A stretch of 64,000 nt of DNA, from the NCBI GenBank assembly GCA_040261275.1, contig JBDQOI010000008.1, positions 16,037-80,036 of the forward strand, written 5' to 3'. Every line of letters starts with the position of its first letter. Positions within the stretch are counted from its first letter, which is position 1. This document shows, one piece after another, positions 9,987 through 18,938 of the stretch. Source of the DNA: UBA8752 sp040261275 (GTDB lineage Bacteria > Bacteroidota > Bacteroidia > Flavobacteriales_D > Sanyastnellaceae). Position numbers and translations under genes: made by a program. The notes beneath the pieces were generated by a model. It saw nothing but the letters and a program-made list of their open reading frames with translations. It ran no database searches and had not been told where the DNA came from.

Positions 9987-10373
9987 TCAGAAGGGCAGGT
10001 CGTCGTCAGACGCTGCCGGCGTGGTGGGCTTGAATTCAGGTGCAGCCGGGATATCAGCCGAAGCGGGCGCGGCCTCACCTGCAGGAGCAGCAACGGGCGC
10101 TTCAGCGCCCATCTTTTCGACGCGCCAAGCGTTCAAGTCCACGTAGTAGCGGTCGTTGTATTCTCGTCCGCGTACGTCAAACTTGACCATGACCTGGTCT
10201 CCTTCCTGAATTCCATTCAACTGATCCGACTTCTCCTTCAGGGCGGAGAACTTCACATCGGAGGGGTACTGCTCGGCAGTGGTAATCACGAACTCGCGCT
10301 TGTAGAATTCGCTCGTATCGGACTTCCAAACGTCGAACAGACGCTTGACGGTCCCTTTCATCTCATAACTCAT
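9987..10373 (-). CDS. DUF3127 family protein, OB-fold-like
   Basis: The 128-residue protein starts MSYEMKGTVKRLFDVWKSD and contains FYKREFVITT and NDRYYVDLNAWRVE, the hallmarks of the Bacteroidota DUF3127 family. The family is predicted to be a small OB-fold, single-strand-binding-like protein, but its function is not established. The last 35 residues are a low-complexity Ala/Pro linker ending in an acidic tip (DDDLPF). Such tips in SSB proteins bind partners, so a protein-docking tail is possible. It sits between a flavin reductase and the AtoE transporter, with 25- and 10-base gaps. Confidence 0.85.
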   Translation of the reverse strand: MSYEMKGTVKRLFDVWKSDTSEFYKREFVITTAEQYPSDVKFSALKEKSDQLNGIQEGDQVMVKFDVRGREYNDRYYVDLNAWRVEKMGAEAPVAAPAGEAAPASADIPAAPEFKPTTPAASDDDLPF

Positions 10374-10398
10374 AAAGCGAATATCGCCCTAACGAACG

Positions 10399-11316
10399 TC
10401 AACCGGGGTTGTACGCGAGCAAGGTCTTCCACGCGCCATCCACATCGCCCTGTTCAAGGCGCTGTTTTGCCTCACGGAAGAGGGCAGATTCCAGCGCGGA
10501 GACGTCGTCTTCGTGTTCCATGAAAAGGTCGGAGAGCTCCAGCAATTTGTGCTCATTTACTTCCGTCTCATCCGGAATGGTGGAAGCTGCCCCCAGCCGG
10601 GCGCGCTCGTTGGCCGTCAGTGCGGAATGGCTGGAAATCTCTTGGGGTAGGGCATCGACACCCACGCCCAGCCCGCTGCCGTTGGGCTTGGGAATTTCGA
10701 ATAACGCATCGCCAGCAGCCCGGACATAGAAGTTGCCTCCACAGCGGCCGACGAGGTCAATCTTGTGGGCGTCCACCTTGCCGTCTTCGCCCAAGACGTC
10801 TTCGGCGATGTGCAACCGCTTTACCTCGCAAATGAGCATGTGACCCGCTCCGGGACCATCGCCCAACTCCACGATCTGGGTGACGGCACATTCAAAGGAA
10901 ACGGGGGCCTCGCCCACTCGGGCGGGTCGGACCGTATCGCTTTCCACCGGGGTGAAGCCCGATTTGGCGAATTCATCGACGTCCGCCGGGTAGTCACTGC
11001 TGGAAAGGGACGCGCCTTCCACCATGGCGTGATCCACGAGATTGACCACGATTTCACGGGTAGCGCGGGCGTTGGCCAGCGTGTCCTTTACGGTGCCGTC
11101 CCTGCCGCGCAAGGTGGGGCCGACCACCATCACAGGCGGAGCGATGGAGTAGACGTTGAAGTAGCTGAACGGAGCCAGATTGCGGCGCCCTTCTTCGTCG
11201 ATTGTACTGGCGAGTGCGATGGGGCGAGGAGCGACTGTGCCTACAAGCAGGCCGTAGCGGTCTTTGACCGGTAGTTCAGAAGGGTCGAAAGACCGGATGC
11301 TGCGCGTGTCGCTCAT
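10399..11316 (-). CDS. Flavin reductase family protein (flavoredoxin-like, FMN-binding)
   Basis: The 305-residue protein has the flavin-reductase-like split-barrel domain in its first 200 residues: YGLLVGTVAPRPIALAST, NLAPFSYFNVYSIAPP and the ATREIVVNLV segment. Family members bind FMN and either reduce flavins or carry electrons. The C-terminal 100 residues are a family extension rich in charged residues. The start overlaps the purE stop by four bases (ATGA), so the two are translationally coupled. The physiological partner is unknown. Confidence 0.85.
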   Translation of the reverse strand: MSDTRSIRSFDPSELPVKDRYGLLVGTVAPRPIALASTIDEEGRRNLAPFSYFNVYSIAPPVMVVGPTLRGRDGTVKDTLANARATREIVVNLVDHAMVEGASLSSSDYPADVDEFAKSGFTPVESDTVRPARVGEAPVSFECAVTQIVELGDGPGAGHMLICEVKRLHIAEDVLGEDGKVDAHKIDLVGRCGGNFYVRAAGDALFEIPKPNGSGLGVGVDALPQEISSHSALTANERARLGAASTIPDETEVNEHKLLELSDLFMEHEDDVSALESALFREAKQRLEQGDVDGAWKTLLAYNPG

Positions 11317-11819
11317 GTTCCCGCGATGGCATTCCCGGTTTCTTCGACATCCTCGACAGTTCCCATGACCTTGTCTTTGAGGCCGTCGGCATAGGCATCG
11401 AGCTTCTGGGCCAAGGCGCTATCTCCTGCTCCCAGAATGCGGGCGGCCATCAGACCGGCATTCCGACCGCCATCGAGTGCAACGGTGGCCACGGGAATGC
11501 CCGCCGGCATCTGCAGAATGCTGAGGATGCTGTCCCAACCGTCGATGCTGTTGCTGCTCTTCACGGGGACACCTACCACAGGGAGGCTGGTGAGCGAGGC
11601 CACCATCCCCGGCAGGTGGGCGGCACCTCCGGCACCGGCGACGATCACACCAATGCCGCGGTCCCGCGCGCTGCGTGCGTATTCCAACATGCGGTCCGGT
11701 GTTCGGTGTGCGCTCACCACGGTCATCTCGTGTTGAACCCCCATTTCGGTTAGGATTTCGGCGGCTTGCCGCATGACGGGCAGGTCGCTCTTGCTGCCCA
11801 TGATGATGCCCACTTTCAT
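11313..11819 (-). CDS. purE: N5-carboxyaminoimidazole ribonucleotide mutase
   Basis: PurE class I enzymes convert N5-CAIR to CAIR in de novo purine synthesis. The 168-residue protein has the family signatures GIIMGSKSDLPVMRQAAE at the start, VVSAHRTPDRMLEYA with the catalytic His, and VIVAGAGGAAHLPGMVASLT. The length is typical. PurK, which supplies N5-CAIR, is not in this window. The gene overlaps the downstream flavin reductase by four bases and follows nupC after 42 bases. Confidence 0.97.
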   Translation of the reverse strand: MKVGIIMGSKSDLPVMRQAAEILTEMGVQHEMTVVSAHRTPDRMLEYARSARDRGIGVIVAGAGGAAHLPGMVASLTSLPVVGVPVKSSNSIDGWDSILSILQMPAGIPVATVALDGGRNAGLMAARILGAGDSALAQKLDAYADGLKDKVMGTVEDVEETGNAIAGT

Positions 11820-11861
11820 GGGGCAAAGATACGGGGGACTCTGACGGTATGGACCGCGTTA

Positions 11862-13136
11862 TCAGGCCAATATCGACACCACACAGGCCGTCAAGAGGCA
11901 GGCGGCTGTTCCGCCAATCAGCGCTCGGAATCCAAGTTTGGCCAATTCAGCACGACGGGAAGGCGCAAGGACGCCGATTCCGCCAACCTGAATGCCAATG
12001 CTCGCAAAGTTGGCGAAGCCACAGAGCACATAGGTGGCGATCAGCACACTGCGCTCACTCACGAATTCTCCCGCCTCCTTCATGTTCATCAAGGTGACGT
12101 AGGCGTAGAACTCATTGATTACCGTCTTTTCTCCGAGCAGCTGCCCCACGAGTACGGCATCTTGCATCGGCACTCCTACCAGCCAAGCCAGAGGCGCCCC
12201 GATGTACCCGAGGATGAACTCAAGGCTCAGAGAATCAAATCGCGTCCCTGCGGCCACCACGTCATTCAGACCGGTCCAGCCACCGACCCAACCCAGGATG
12301 TCATTGGACATGTAGACAAGGGCAGTGAAAACCAGCAGCATCACGCCCACATTGGCTGCCAATACCAAGCCGTCTCTCGTGCCATTGGTGATGGCTTCCA
12401 AGAAGTTGGCGGCATCGGATTTGACCAACTCCACATTGCCCGCCGCCTGAAGATCCGTCTCAGGAACCAGAATTTTCGCTGCCGCCGCCGCTGCGGGTGC
12501 CGAAATCAGGGAGGCTGTCAACAGGTGCGTCGCGAAATAGGCCTGCGCTGCAGGGTCGTCTCCCCCCAGGAATGCCACATATGTCGCAAAGACGGAGCCT
12601 GCAATGGTGGCCATCCCGCCGGTCATGACCAGCATGAGCTCCGAGCGGGTCATTTTTTCCAAATAGGGGCGGATGAGCAGGGGACTCTCGGTTTGCCCCA
12701 GAAAAACATTGCCCGCCACGGCGAGACTCTCCGTACCGGACAGACGAAGCGTCCTGCGCATCAACCAGGCAAAGCCACGGATGAACAGAGGCAGGATGCC
12801 TGCGTAATGGAGAAGAGCACTGAAAGCGCTGAAGAAAACAATGGTGGGCAATAGACGGAAAGCGAAATTCTCCAGGCTGACGTCCACTTTCCCTTCCATG
12901 CCGAAGCTGCCGAGCAAAAAGTCGGTTCCCCGGTCCGTATATCCGATGAGGACGACGAACAGCTCGGCCACAAAGGAGAACGCATCCTTTACGCCGGGTA
13001 CTTTCAACACAAGGATGGCCAAAAGGAACTGGAGCAGGAGGGCTCCGCCTACCGTCCGCCACACTACGTTCTTCCGTTGGGTTGACAAGGCGTAGAGAAT
13101 GCCGGCTATAACGGCCATGCCGAGCAGTGCGCGCAT
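11862..13136 (-). CDS. NupC-family concentrative nucleoside transporter
   Basis: The 424-residue membrane protein belongs to the NupC/CNT family, which imports nucleosides with H+ or Na+. Motifs seen include FLGQTESPLLIRPYL near residue 160, a GGMATIAGSVFATYV segment and FANFASIGIQVGGIG near the C-terminus. The start abuts the stop of the upstream bifunctional nuclease with no gap (13136/13137), implying translational coupling. A nucleoside importer fits the two deoxynucleoside kinases elsewhere in the window (19859 and 32473), which would trap salvaged nucleosides. Ion preference cannot be read from sequence alone. Confidence 0.93.
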   Translation of the reverse strand: MRALLGMAVIAGILYALSTQRKNVVWRTVGGALLLQFLLAILVLKVPGVKDAFSFVAELFVVLIGYTDRGTDFLLGSFGMEGKVDVSLENFAFRLLPTIVFFSAFSALLHYAGILPLFIRGFAWLMRRTLRLSGTESLAVAGNVFLGQTESPLLIRPYLEKMTRSELMLVMTGGMATIAGSVFATYVAFLGGDDPAAQAYFATHLLTASLISAPAAAAAAKILVPETDLQAAGNVELVKSDAANFLEAITNGTRDGLVLAANVGVMLLVFTALVYMSNDILGWVGGWTGLNDVVAAGTRFDSLSLEFILGYIGAPLAWLVGVPMQDAVLVGQLLGEKTVINEFYAYVTLMNMKEAGEFVSERSVLIATYVLCGFANFASIGIQVGGIGVLAPSRRAELAKLGFRALIGGTAACLLTACVVSILA

Positions 13137-13745
13137 TTATTCTTCGTTTCTTTTTTCGATTTCGTCGCGCAATTGACCGGCGCGCTCGTAATCCTCTCGC
13201 TGGATGGCAAGGTCCAGCTCTTCTTGCAGTTCCCCCATGGACAGAGAGGAAAAGTTGCCCTTGGGTTCCACCGGCTCTTCGAAACCAAATGGGTCGTCCG
13301 GATTTTCCTCCGGCATGGGCTTGACCTCTTCCTCCCCTTCAGGGGCAATGCCGGCGAGCTCCATGACTTTTTCCTCGCAGTAAATGTTACAGTCGAAGCG
13401 CACAGCGAGGGCCACGGCATCGGAAGTTCGCGCATCGATGGATCGCTCCTCACCATCGCGAACACAAATCAAACGGGCAAAAAAGATCCCTTCGACCAGG
13501 TCGTAGATCACGACCTCCTTCAATTCGATGTCATAGGCCAGGGACAGACTGTTGAAGAGGTCATGGGTGAGCGGTCTGCTCGGTGTCATGCCTTCCAGTT
13601 TGATGGCAATCGACTGCGCCTCGTGCATGCCAATGACGATGGGCAGTTTCCTTTGGCCGTGTTTCTCCTCGAGCACCAGATTGTAAGCGCCAGTGGTGGC
13701 GCCGCTGGGCCTGATGTCCATTACCTCGAGCTGGGATCTGTTCAT
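13137..13745 (-). CDS. Bifunctional nuclease (BFN/DUF151) family protein with C-terminal UVR motif
   Basis: The 202-residue protein has a DUF151 bifunctional nuclease domain in residues 1-135 (LVLEEKHGQRKLPIVIGMHE, SDAVALAVRFDCNIY). It ends in a UVR-type helical hairpin (LQEELDLAIQREDYERAGQL), the protein-interaction motif found in UvrB and UvrC. This two-part layout is common in Bacteroidota. Plant homologues have DNase and RNase activity; the bacterial role is not well defined. It lies 37 bases after etfA and directly abuts the nucleoside transporter. Confidence 0.9.
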   Translation of the reverse strand: MNRSQLEVMDIRPSGATTGAYNLVLEEKHGQRKLPIVIGMHEAQSIAIKLEGMTPSRPLTHDLFNSLSLAYDIELKEVVIYDLVEGIFFARLICVRDGEERSIDARTSDAVALAVRFDCNIYCEEKVMELAGIAPEGEEEVKPMPEENPDDPFGFEEPVEPKGNFSSLSMGELQEELDLAIQREDYERAGQLRDEIEKRNEE

Positions 13746-13782
13746 GGTCGCTTTCCGGCTGCCTTCAAGGTAGTCGTTTCAC

Positions 13783-14706
13783 TCAGAGAGCTTGGAAGGC
13801 CTCTGTCAGTTTTGGCACCACATCGAATGCATCTCCTACAATGCCGTAGTCCGCAGCCTTGAAGAAAGGGGCTTCCGGGTCCTTGTTGATCACGACGATG
13901 ACCTTGGATCCGTTCACTCCCGCCAAGTGCTGTATGGCTCCAGAAATTCCAATGGCGATGTAGAGGTTGGGTCGAATGGCAATTCCCGTCTGCCCAACGT
14001 GCTCATGGTGAGGGCGCCAACCGATATCGGAAACCGGTCGCGAGCAGGCAGTGGTGGCACCGACAGCGTCTGCGAGGTCTTCAATGATGCCCCAATTCTC
14101 AGGACCTTTCAGGCCGCGTCCGGCGGAGACCACCAACTCTGCTTCGGGAAGGGGCGCCCGTCCACCGGTACTCGGTGCGGCAGCTTCCAAAATCTCCACT
14201 TTGCGGTCTCCGAGGTCGGTGCTGAACGCTTCTACGGAAGCCGTGCCTCCCGCGGATTCAGGCATGCCGATGGCGTTCGGGGTCGTGGTGATGACCAGTT
14301 TGTCCGTGTTGCCCACGATGCGCGCTGTGGCCTTGCCGCTGAATACGTTTCGCGTGAAACCTTCTCCCGAGGGAGCAGCGGTCACGCCGGCGATCAGGCC
14401 GGCACCGAGGCGGACGGCAACACGACCTGCCACTGCCTTTCCGAGGTGGTCTTGGGCGGAGACTACGGTAGAAGCCCCTTCTTTTTCTGCAGCAGCGGAG
14501 ACGAGCCGGGCGAGCTGCCCATCGTCCAGGTGGGCTTCCCCTTGGAGAACACGTCCGACGCCTACCGCGCCAAGGCCACCGTCTCCATTGAGTTCACCGG
14601 ACACAACGGCCACAGCTTCTCCCATGCTCGCTGCGAATCCTGCAGCCTCGAGGCTCGCCTTGGTGGCTTGTCCATCTTTCGTCTGAATGAATGCAATGCA
14701 CTTCAT
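13783..14706 (-). CDS. etfA: Electron transfer flavoprotein subunit alpha
   Basis: The 307-residue protein is the FAD-binding subunit of ETF, which takes electrons from acyl-CoA dehydrogenases. The N-terminal domain is followed by the conserved C-terminal FAD domain, with GQTGIAIRPNLYIAIGISG near residue 230 and VVINKDPEAPFFKAADYGIV near residue 275. The length is typical. It follows etfB after 21 bases. ETF-quinone oxidoreductase is not in the window, although menaquinone synthesis is. Confidence 0.97.
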   Translation of the reverse strand: MKCIAFIQTKDGQATKASLEAAGFAASMGEAVAVVSGELNGDGGLGAVGVGRVLQGEAHLDDGQLARLVSAAAEKEGASTVVSAQDHLGKAVAGRVAVRLGAGLIAGVTAAPSGEGFTRNVFSGKATARIVGNTDKLVITTTPNAIGMPESAGGTASVEAFSTDLGDRKVEILEAAAPSTGGRAPLPEAELVVSAGRGLKGPENWGIIEDLADAVGATTACSRPVSDIGWRPHHEHVGQTGIAIRPNLYIAIGISGAIQHLAGVNGSKVIVVINKDPEAPFFKAADYGIVGDAFDVVPKLTEAFQAL

Positions 14707-14727
14707 GATTTCTTCTGCTTTGGGAGT

Positions 14728-15468
14728 TCAGATCACCTTGGCTTCTTCGCGCAGCAGGCGAACGAGCTCCGCGGGGTTGTCGGCATCGACGAGTTTGACC
14801 CCCGCCTTTTCCGGCGGCAAGGCGAATTTTTCGATCCGCGTTCCGGCTGCTGCACCCGATGCTGGGACCACTTGCAATGGCTTGGTCCGGGCCGCCATGA
14901 TGCCGCGCATGTTGGGAATGCGCTGCTCACCCATTCCCTTGGCGGCCGACAACACAAAGGTCCCTGCGACGGCAACTTTTTCAATGCCGTTCGCAGTTTC
15001 GCGTGTCATGATGGCCTTGTCTCCGTCATAGTCGAGGGAGGTGCAAAGCGCGATGCAGGGCACGTCAAGGTGCTCGGCAATCATGGCAGGCACTGCACTG
15101 CTGTTGTGGTCGATGGTCTCCTTGCCGCAAAGGATGGCGTCGAAGGATTGACCTTGGGCATAAGCGGCAAGCTCCGCAGCGACCTGCATGGCATCCTCCG
15201 GAGCGGCATCAATGCGCACTGCCTCATGCGCTCCAATGGCCAGTGCCTTCCGCAGGATGGGGTCGCAATCCGCTCCTCCAACCGCTGCGATGACCACCTT
15301 TCCGCCTTGGGCCTCGACGAGCTCGAGTGCGCGGACGAGGGCGTACCACTCATCATAAGGATTGACGATGAATTGAACCCCTTCCTCATTGAAGCGGGTG
15401 TCGCCCTCGGTGAACGCGATGCGGGTCGTGGTATCCGGAGCTTTACTGATACAGACGAGAAAATCCAT
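14728..15468 (-). CDS. etfB: Electron transfer flavoprotein subunit beta
   Basis: The 246-residue protein starts MDFLVCISKAPDTTTRIAF and shows the ETF beta features of an AMP-binding Rossmann-like fold: the segment ending AVGGADCDPILRKALAIGAH and the DHNSSAVPAMIAEHL recognition-loop region. It is the first gene of the minus-strand run reaching to 8615 and is divergent from pdhB across 144 bases. It forms a heterodimer with EtfA. Confidence 0.97.
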   Translation of the reverse strand: MDFLVCISKAPDTTTRIAFTEGDTRFNEEGVQFIVNPYDEWYALVRALELVEAQGGKVVIAAVGGADCDPILRKALAIGAHEAVRIDAAPEDAMQVAAELAAYAQGQSFDAILCGKETIDHNSSAVPAMIAEHLDVPCIALCTSLDYDGDKAIMTRETANGIEKVAVAGTFVLSAAKGMGEQRIPNMRGIMAARTKPLQVVPASGAAAGTRIEKFALPPEKAGVKLVDADNPAELVRLLREEAKVI

Positions 15469-15554
15469 GCCTTGAACGTTGAAGGTGGGGAGGTGTGAAT
15501 CCCGGTTTGAGACCGCGAAGTTAACCCCGGAAGACCTGCCGAATCCAACGGTGG

Positions 15555-15583
15555 TTGAACATGCTTTGCGCGCCGTAACTTCG
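15555..15583 (+). promoter_or_regulatory. Candidate Bacteroidota-type promoter of pdhB
   Basis: TTG at 15555-15557 is followed after 18 bases by TAACTTCG at 15576-15583, one base from TAnnTTTG. The pdhB start codon is 29 bases further. The same TAnnTTCG variant occurs before hppA and fabD. Confidence 0.5.
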
Positions 15584-15612
15584 CACCCCTGAATTCAGCC
15601 ATACTCTGTAAA

Positions 15613-16593
15613 ATGCGTACCATTCAGTTCCGCGAGGCCGTCTGCGAGGCCATGAGCGAGGAGATGCGTCGAGATGACCGTGTTTTCCTTTTGGGAGAAG
15701 AAGTAGCCGAGTACAACGGCGCCTACAAAGCCTCCAAGGGCATGCTCGATGAGTTTGGCCCCGAACGGGTGATCGACACGCCCATCAGCGAGCTCGGTTT
15801 TTCCGCCATTGCGGTCGGCGCCGCCATGAACGGACTGCGTCCCATTGTCGAGTTCATGACCTGGAATTTCGCCGTGTTGGCGAGTGACCAGATCATCAAC
15901 CACGCCAGCAAGATGCTACAGATGAGTGGCGGACAATTCAGCTGCCCGATCGTCTTTCGTGGACCGAATGGTCAGGCCGGTCAGTTGGCCGCCACGCACA
16001 GCCAGAGCTACGAAAGCCTCTACGCGAGCATGCCGGGATTGAAGGTGGTCACCCCTTTCACCCCTTATGAAGCGAAAGGCCTCTTGAAGGCGGCCATCCG
16101 CGACGAGGATCCGGTGCTCGTGATGGAGTCCGAGAAGATGTACGGCGACAAGGGGGAAATCCCCGAGGGCGAGTTCCTCGTTCCCATCGGCAAGGCCAAT
16201 GTGCGCCGTGCTGGAACCGATTGCACCATCGTCAGCTTTGGTAAGATTCTGAAGACCGTGCATGCCGCGGCCGATGAGCTGGCCAAGGAGGGCATCGAAG
16301 CCGAGATCATCGACCTGCGCACCATTCGCCCTCTCGACCTCGATACCATTGTGGAGAGTGTCAAGAAGACCGGTCGATTGGTCATTGTGGAGGAGAGCTT
16401 CCCCGTTGCGTCCATCGCATCAGAAATCAGCTACCGCATCCAGCGCCACGCATTCGATTACCTCGATGCGCCCATCCGCCGTCTTTGCCAGTCCGACACA
16501 CCTTTCGCCTTCTCCACCTCCTTGATTGAGGAGGCGCTTCCTCAAGTGGGCGACATTGTGCGCACCGTCAAGGAAGTCAATTACGTAGCCTGA
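15613..16593 (+). CDS. pdhB: Pyruvate dehydrogenase E1 component subunit beta
   Basis: The 326-residue protein is the beta subunit of a thiamine-diphosphate-dependent E1 enzyme. It starts MRTIQFREAVCEAMSEEM and contains EEVAEYNGAYKASKGM, FMTWNFAVLASDQIINHA and the C-terminal transketolase domain (EEIIDLRTIRPLD-type stretch, VVEESFP-type turn, DAPIRR). With E1 alpha, E2 and E3 it converts pyruvate to acetyl-CoA. The E1 alpha gene is not next to it; flavobacteria often keep pdhB apart from pdhA. A branched-chain 2-oxoacid role is less likely given the length and the close match to PdhB. Confidence 0.95.
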   Translation: MRTIQFREAVCEAMSEEMRRDDRVFLLGEEVAEYNGAYKASKGMLDEFGPERVIDTPISELGFSAIAVGAAMNGLRPIVEFMTWNFAVLASDQIINHASKMLQMSGGQFSCPIVFRGPNGQAGQLAATHSQSYESLYASMPGLKVVTPFTPYEAKGLLKAAIRDEDPVLVMESEKMYGDKGEIPEGEFLVPIGKANVRRAGTDCTIVSFGKILKTVHAAADELAKEGIEAEIIDLRTIRPLDLDTIVESVKKTGRLVIVEESFPVASIASEISYRIQRHAFDYLDAPIRRLCQSDTPFAFSTSLIEEALPQVGDIVRTVKEVNYVA

Positions 16594-16623
16594 TTACGTA
16601 CCCTCAGAAACGCGTTATCTTCG
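16594..16623 (+). promoter_or_regulatory. Candidate promoter of hppA
   Basis: TTA at 16594-16596 and TATCTTCG at 16616-16623 are 19 bases apart and lie 50 bases before the hppA ATG. Both boxes differ by one base from the TTG/TAnnTTTG consensus, so the call is tentative. Confidence 0.35.
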
Positions 16624-16673
16624 CGCTCCGAAACACCTCAACCAGCTGAGCCAATCAGCGCCAACACTTTTCC

Positions 16674-18938
16674 ATGCAAGACACGATTCTTTACCTCGTG
16701 CCCGCCTTGGCCGTTGTAGGCCTCATTTACATGTTCGTTCAGTCCCGCTGGGTCCGCTCGCAGAGCACCGGTGATGAGAAGATGAGGACCATTGCCCAGC
16801 ACATTCACGAAGGTGCGCTGGCATTTTTGAGCGCCGAATACCGCATCCTCGCCGTCTTCGTCGTGGTGGCGGGTGCTCTGCTGGGACTGGTTTCTTCTCT
16901 GGTAGAGTCCACGCATTGGTTCATCGTCATCGCCTTTGTCATCGGCGCCGTGTTCTCCGCTCTCGCGGGCAACATCGGCATGCGCATCGCCACAGAGGCC
17001 AACGTCCGCACCACGCAAGCGGCCCGCACGGGCATCGCCCATGCCTTGAAGGTGTCCTTCACCGGCGGTATGGTCATGGGCCTCGGCGTGGCCGGCCTCG
17101 CTGTTTTCGGTTTGAGCGTCCTCTTCATTTTCCTCTTGAACTACTTCTCGGGTGGTGTGTGGACGGGTGTCAATGACATGACCATGATCCTGGAGGCCCT
17201 CGCTGGGTTCTCCCTGGGAGCAGAGTCCATTGCGCTCTTTGCCCGAGTGGGTGGAGGTATTTACACCAAAGCGGCAGACGTAGGCGCTGACCTTGTAGGC
17301 AAGGTGGAAGCTGGCATCCCGGAGGACGATCCCCGCAACCCTGCCACCATCGCCGACAATGTGGGTGACAACGTGGGTGACGTGGCTGGAATGGGTGCAG
17401 ACCTCTTCGGCTCTTACGTAGCGACTGTACTCGCCGCCATGGTGCTCGGTAACTACGTCATCAACGACATGGGAGGCAACATCACGGACAACTACGGTGG
17501 CATGTCCACCATCCTGTTGCCTTTGATCATCTCCGCCCTCGGCATCATCTTCTCCATCCTCGGTTCCCTGGTGATCCGCATCAAGGATGGCGCCAAGGAG
17601 CCGGAAGTGCAGGCTGCGTTGAACCGCGGCAACTGGGGGTCCATCGTATTGACGGCCATTGCTTGTTACTTCCTGATCGACAACATGCTTCCGGATACGC
17701 TGAGGATGGATTTCTTCGGTGAGGGCATGCGCACCTTCGGCAGCATCAATGTCTTCTACTCCGTCATCGTGGGTCTCATCGTAGGTGGGGCCATCTCGTA
17801 CATGACCGAATACTACACGGGCCTCGGTAAAAAGCCCGTCCTCAGCATCGTGCAGAATTCTTCTACCGGTGCGGCCACCAACATCATTGCCGGTCTGGCG
17901 ACGGGTATGATCTCTACGTTCGGCCCCATCTTGCTGTTCGCTTCGGCCATCTTCATCAGTTATGAGTTTGCCGGCTTCTACGGTGTGGCCATCGCAGCCT
18001 GCTCCATGATGGCGACCACGGCCATGCAGTTGGCCATTGACGCCTTCGGTCCCATTGCGGACAACGCAGGGGGCATCGCCGAGATGAGCGAGCTTCCGGA
18101 AGAGGTGCGCGAGCGCACGGACATCCTCGACTCTGTGGGCAACACCACGGCCGCCATCGGCAAGGGCTTCGCCATTGCTTCCGCAGCGTTGACCGCCCTC
18201 GCCCTGTTCGCCGCCTACGTGGAGTTCACCGGCATCGACGGCATCAACATCTTCAAGGCCAACGTCCTCGCCGCCCTCTTCATAGGAGGTATGATCCCTG
18301 TGGTCTTCTCGGCCCTCGCCATGAATTCGGTCGGCAAGGCCGCCATGGAGATGGTGCAGGAGGTGCGCCGCCAGTTCAAGGAGATTCCCGGCATCCTCGA
18401 GGGAACCGGTACGCCTGAGTACGGAAAGTGTGTCGACATCTCCACGCAGGCTGCCCTCAAGGAGATGATGCTCCCCGGCGCGATGACCATCGCCTTCCCG
18501 CTCATCATTGGATTGGTGCCACTGATCTTTGGTGCGGACCCCGCTTGGGCGGCCGAGACCCTCGGAGGCTACATGGCCGGCGTGACCGTGAGCGGTGTGC
18601 TCTGGGCCATCTTCCAAAACAACGCCGGCGGCGCTTGGGACAACGCGAAGAAGTCTTTCGAGGCTGGTGTCGAGATCGACGGTGAGATGACCTTCAAGGG
18701 CAGTGACGCCCACAAGGCGGCTGTGACGGGAGACACGGTAGGTGACCCCTTCAAGGACACCTCTGGACCTTCCATGAACATTCTCATCAAGCTGACCTGC
18801 CTGGTGGGCCTCGTCATTGCTCCCATCCTCGGTGGACATGACGGCGATGATCATGAGGGTCACGATCACGGTTCCATCGAAGCGCCTGCATCAGAGGTCG
18901 AGCCCATGGCCGCCGTAGCAGAATTCCAGGACGCATGA
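16674..18938 (+). CDS. hppA: Membrane-bound ion-translocating pyrophosphatase, K+-dependent type
   Basis: The 754-residue protein has the many membrane segments of M-PPases, which pump H+ or Na+ with energy from pyrophosphate hydrolysis. The substrate-binding loop DVGADLVGKVEAGIPEDDPR lies near residue 203, followed by NPATIADNVGDNVGD. A second acidic loop (DAFGPIADNAGGIAEMSEL) is near 460, and the C-terminal loop includes NNAGGAWDNAKKSFE. GNTTAAIGKG carries Ala where K+-independent enzymes have Lys, so a K+-dependent enzyme is expected, often Na+-pumping. The C-terminus has an unusual His/Asp-rich tail (GGHDGDDHEGHDHG). The stop overlaps the next gene by four bases. Confidence 0.96.
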   Translation: MQDTILYLVPALAVVGLIYMFVQSRWVRSQSTGDEKMRTIAQHIHEGALAFLSAEYRILAVFVVVAGALLGLVSSLVESTHWFIVIAFVIGAVFSALAGNIGMRIATEANVRTTQAARTGIAHALKVSFTGGMVMGLGVAGLAVFGLSVLFIFLLNYFSGGVWTGVNDMTMILEALAGFSLGAESIALFARVGGGIYTKAADVGADLVGKVEAGIPEDDPRNPATIADNVGDNVGDVAGMGADLFGSYVATVLAAMVLGNYVINDMGGNITDNYGGMSTILLPLIISALGIIFSILGSLVIRIKDGAKEPEVQAALNRGNWGSIVLTAIACYFLIDNMLPDTLRMDFFGEGMRTFGSINVFYSVIVGLIVGGAISYMTEYYTGLGKKPVLSIVQNSSTGAATNIIAGLATGMISTFGPILLFASAIFISYEFAGFYGVAIAACSMMATTAMQLAIDAFGPIADNAGGIAEMSELPEEVRERTDILDSVGNTTAAIGKGFAIASAALTALALFAAYVEFTGIDGINIFKANVLAALFIGGMIPVVFSALAMNSVGKAAMEMVQEVRRQFKEIPGILEGTGTPEYGKCVDISTQAALKEMMLPGAMTIAFPLIIGLVPLIFGADPAWAAETLGGYMAGVTVSGVLWAIFQNNAGGAWDNAKKSFEAGVEIDGEMTFKGSDAHKAAVTGDTVGDPFKDTSGPSMNILIKLTCLVGLVIAPILGGHDGDDHEGHDHGSIEAPASEVEPMAAVAEFQDA

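Noticed and set aside
13792..15498. A 568-codon open frame antisense to etfA and etfB
   Set aside because: It covers two well-identified genes and the gap between them, and shows no recognisable domain.
16638..18869. A 743-codon open frame antisense to hppA
   Set aside because: Its translation is rich in His, Asp, Glu and Gly with no family features, as expected opposite a GC-rich membrane-protein gene; hppA on the other strand is certain.
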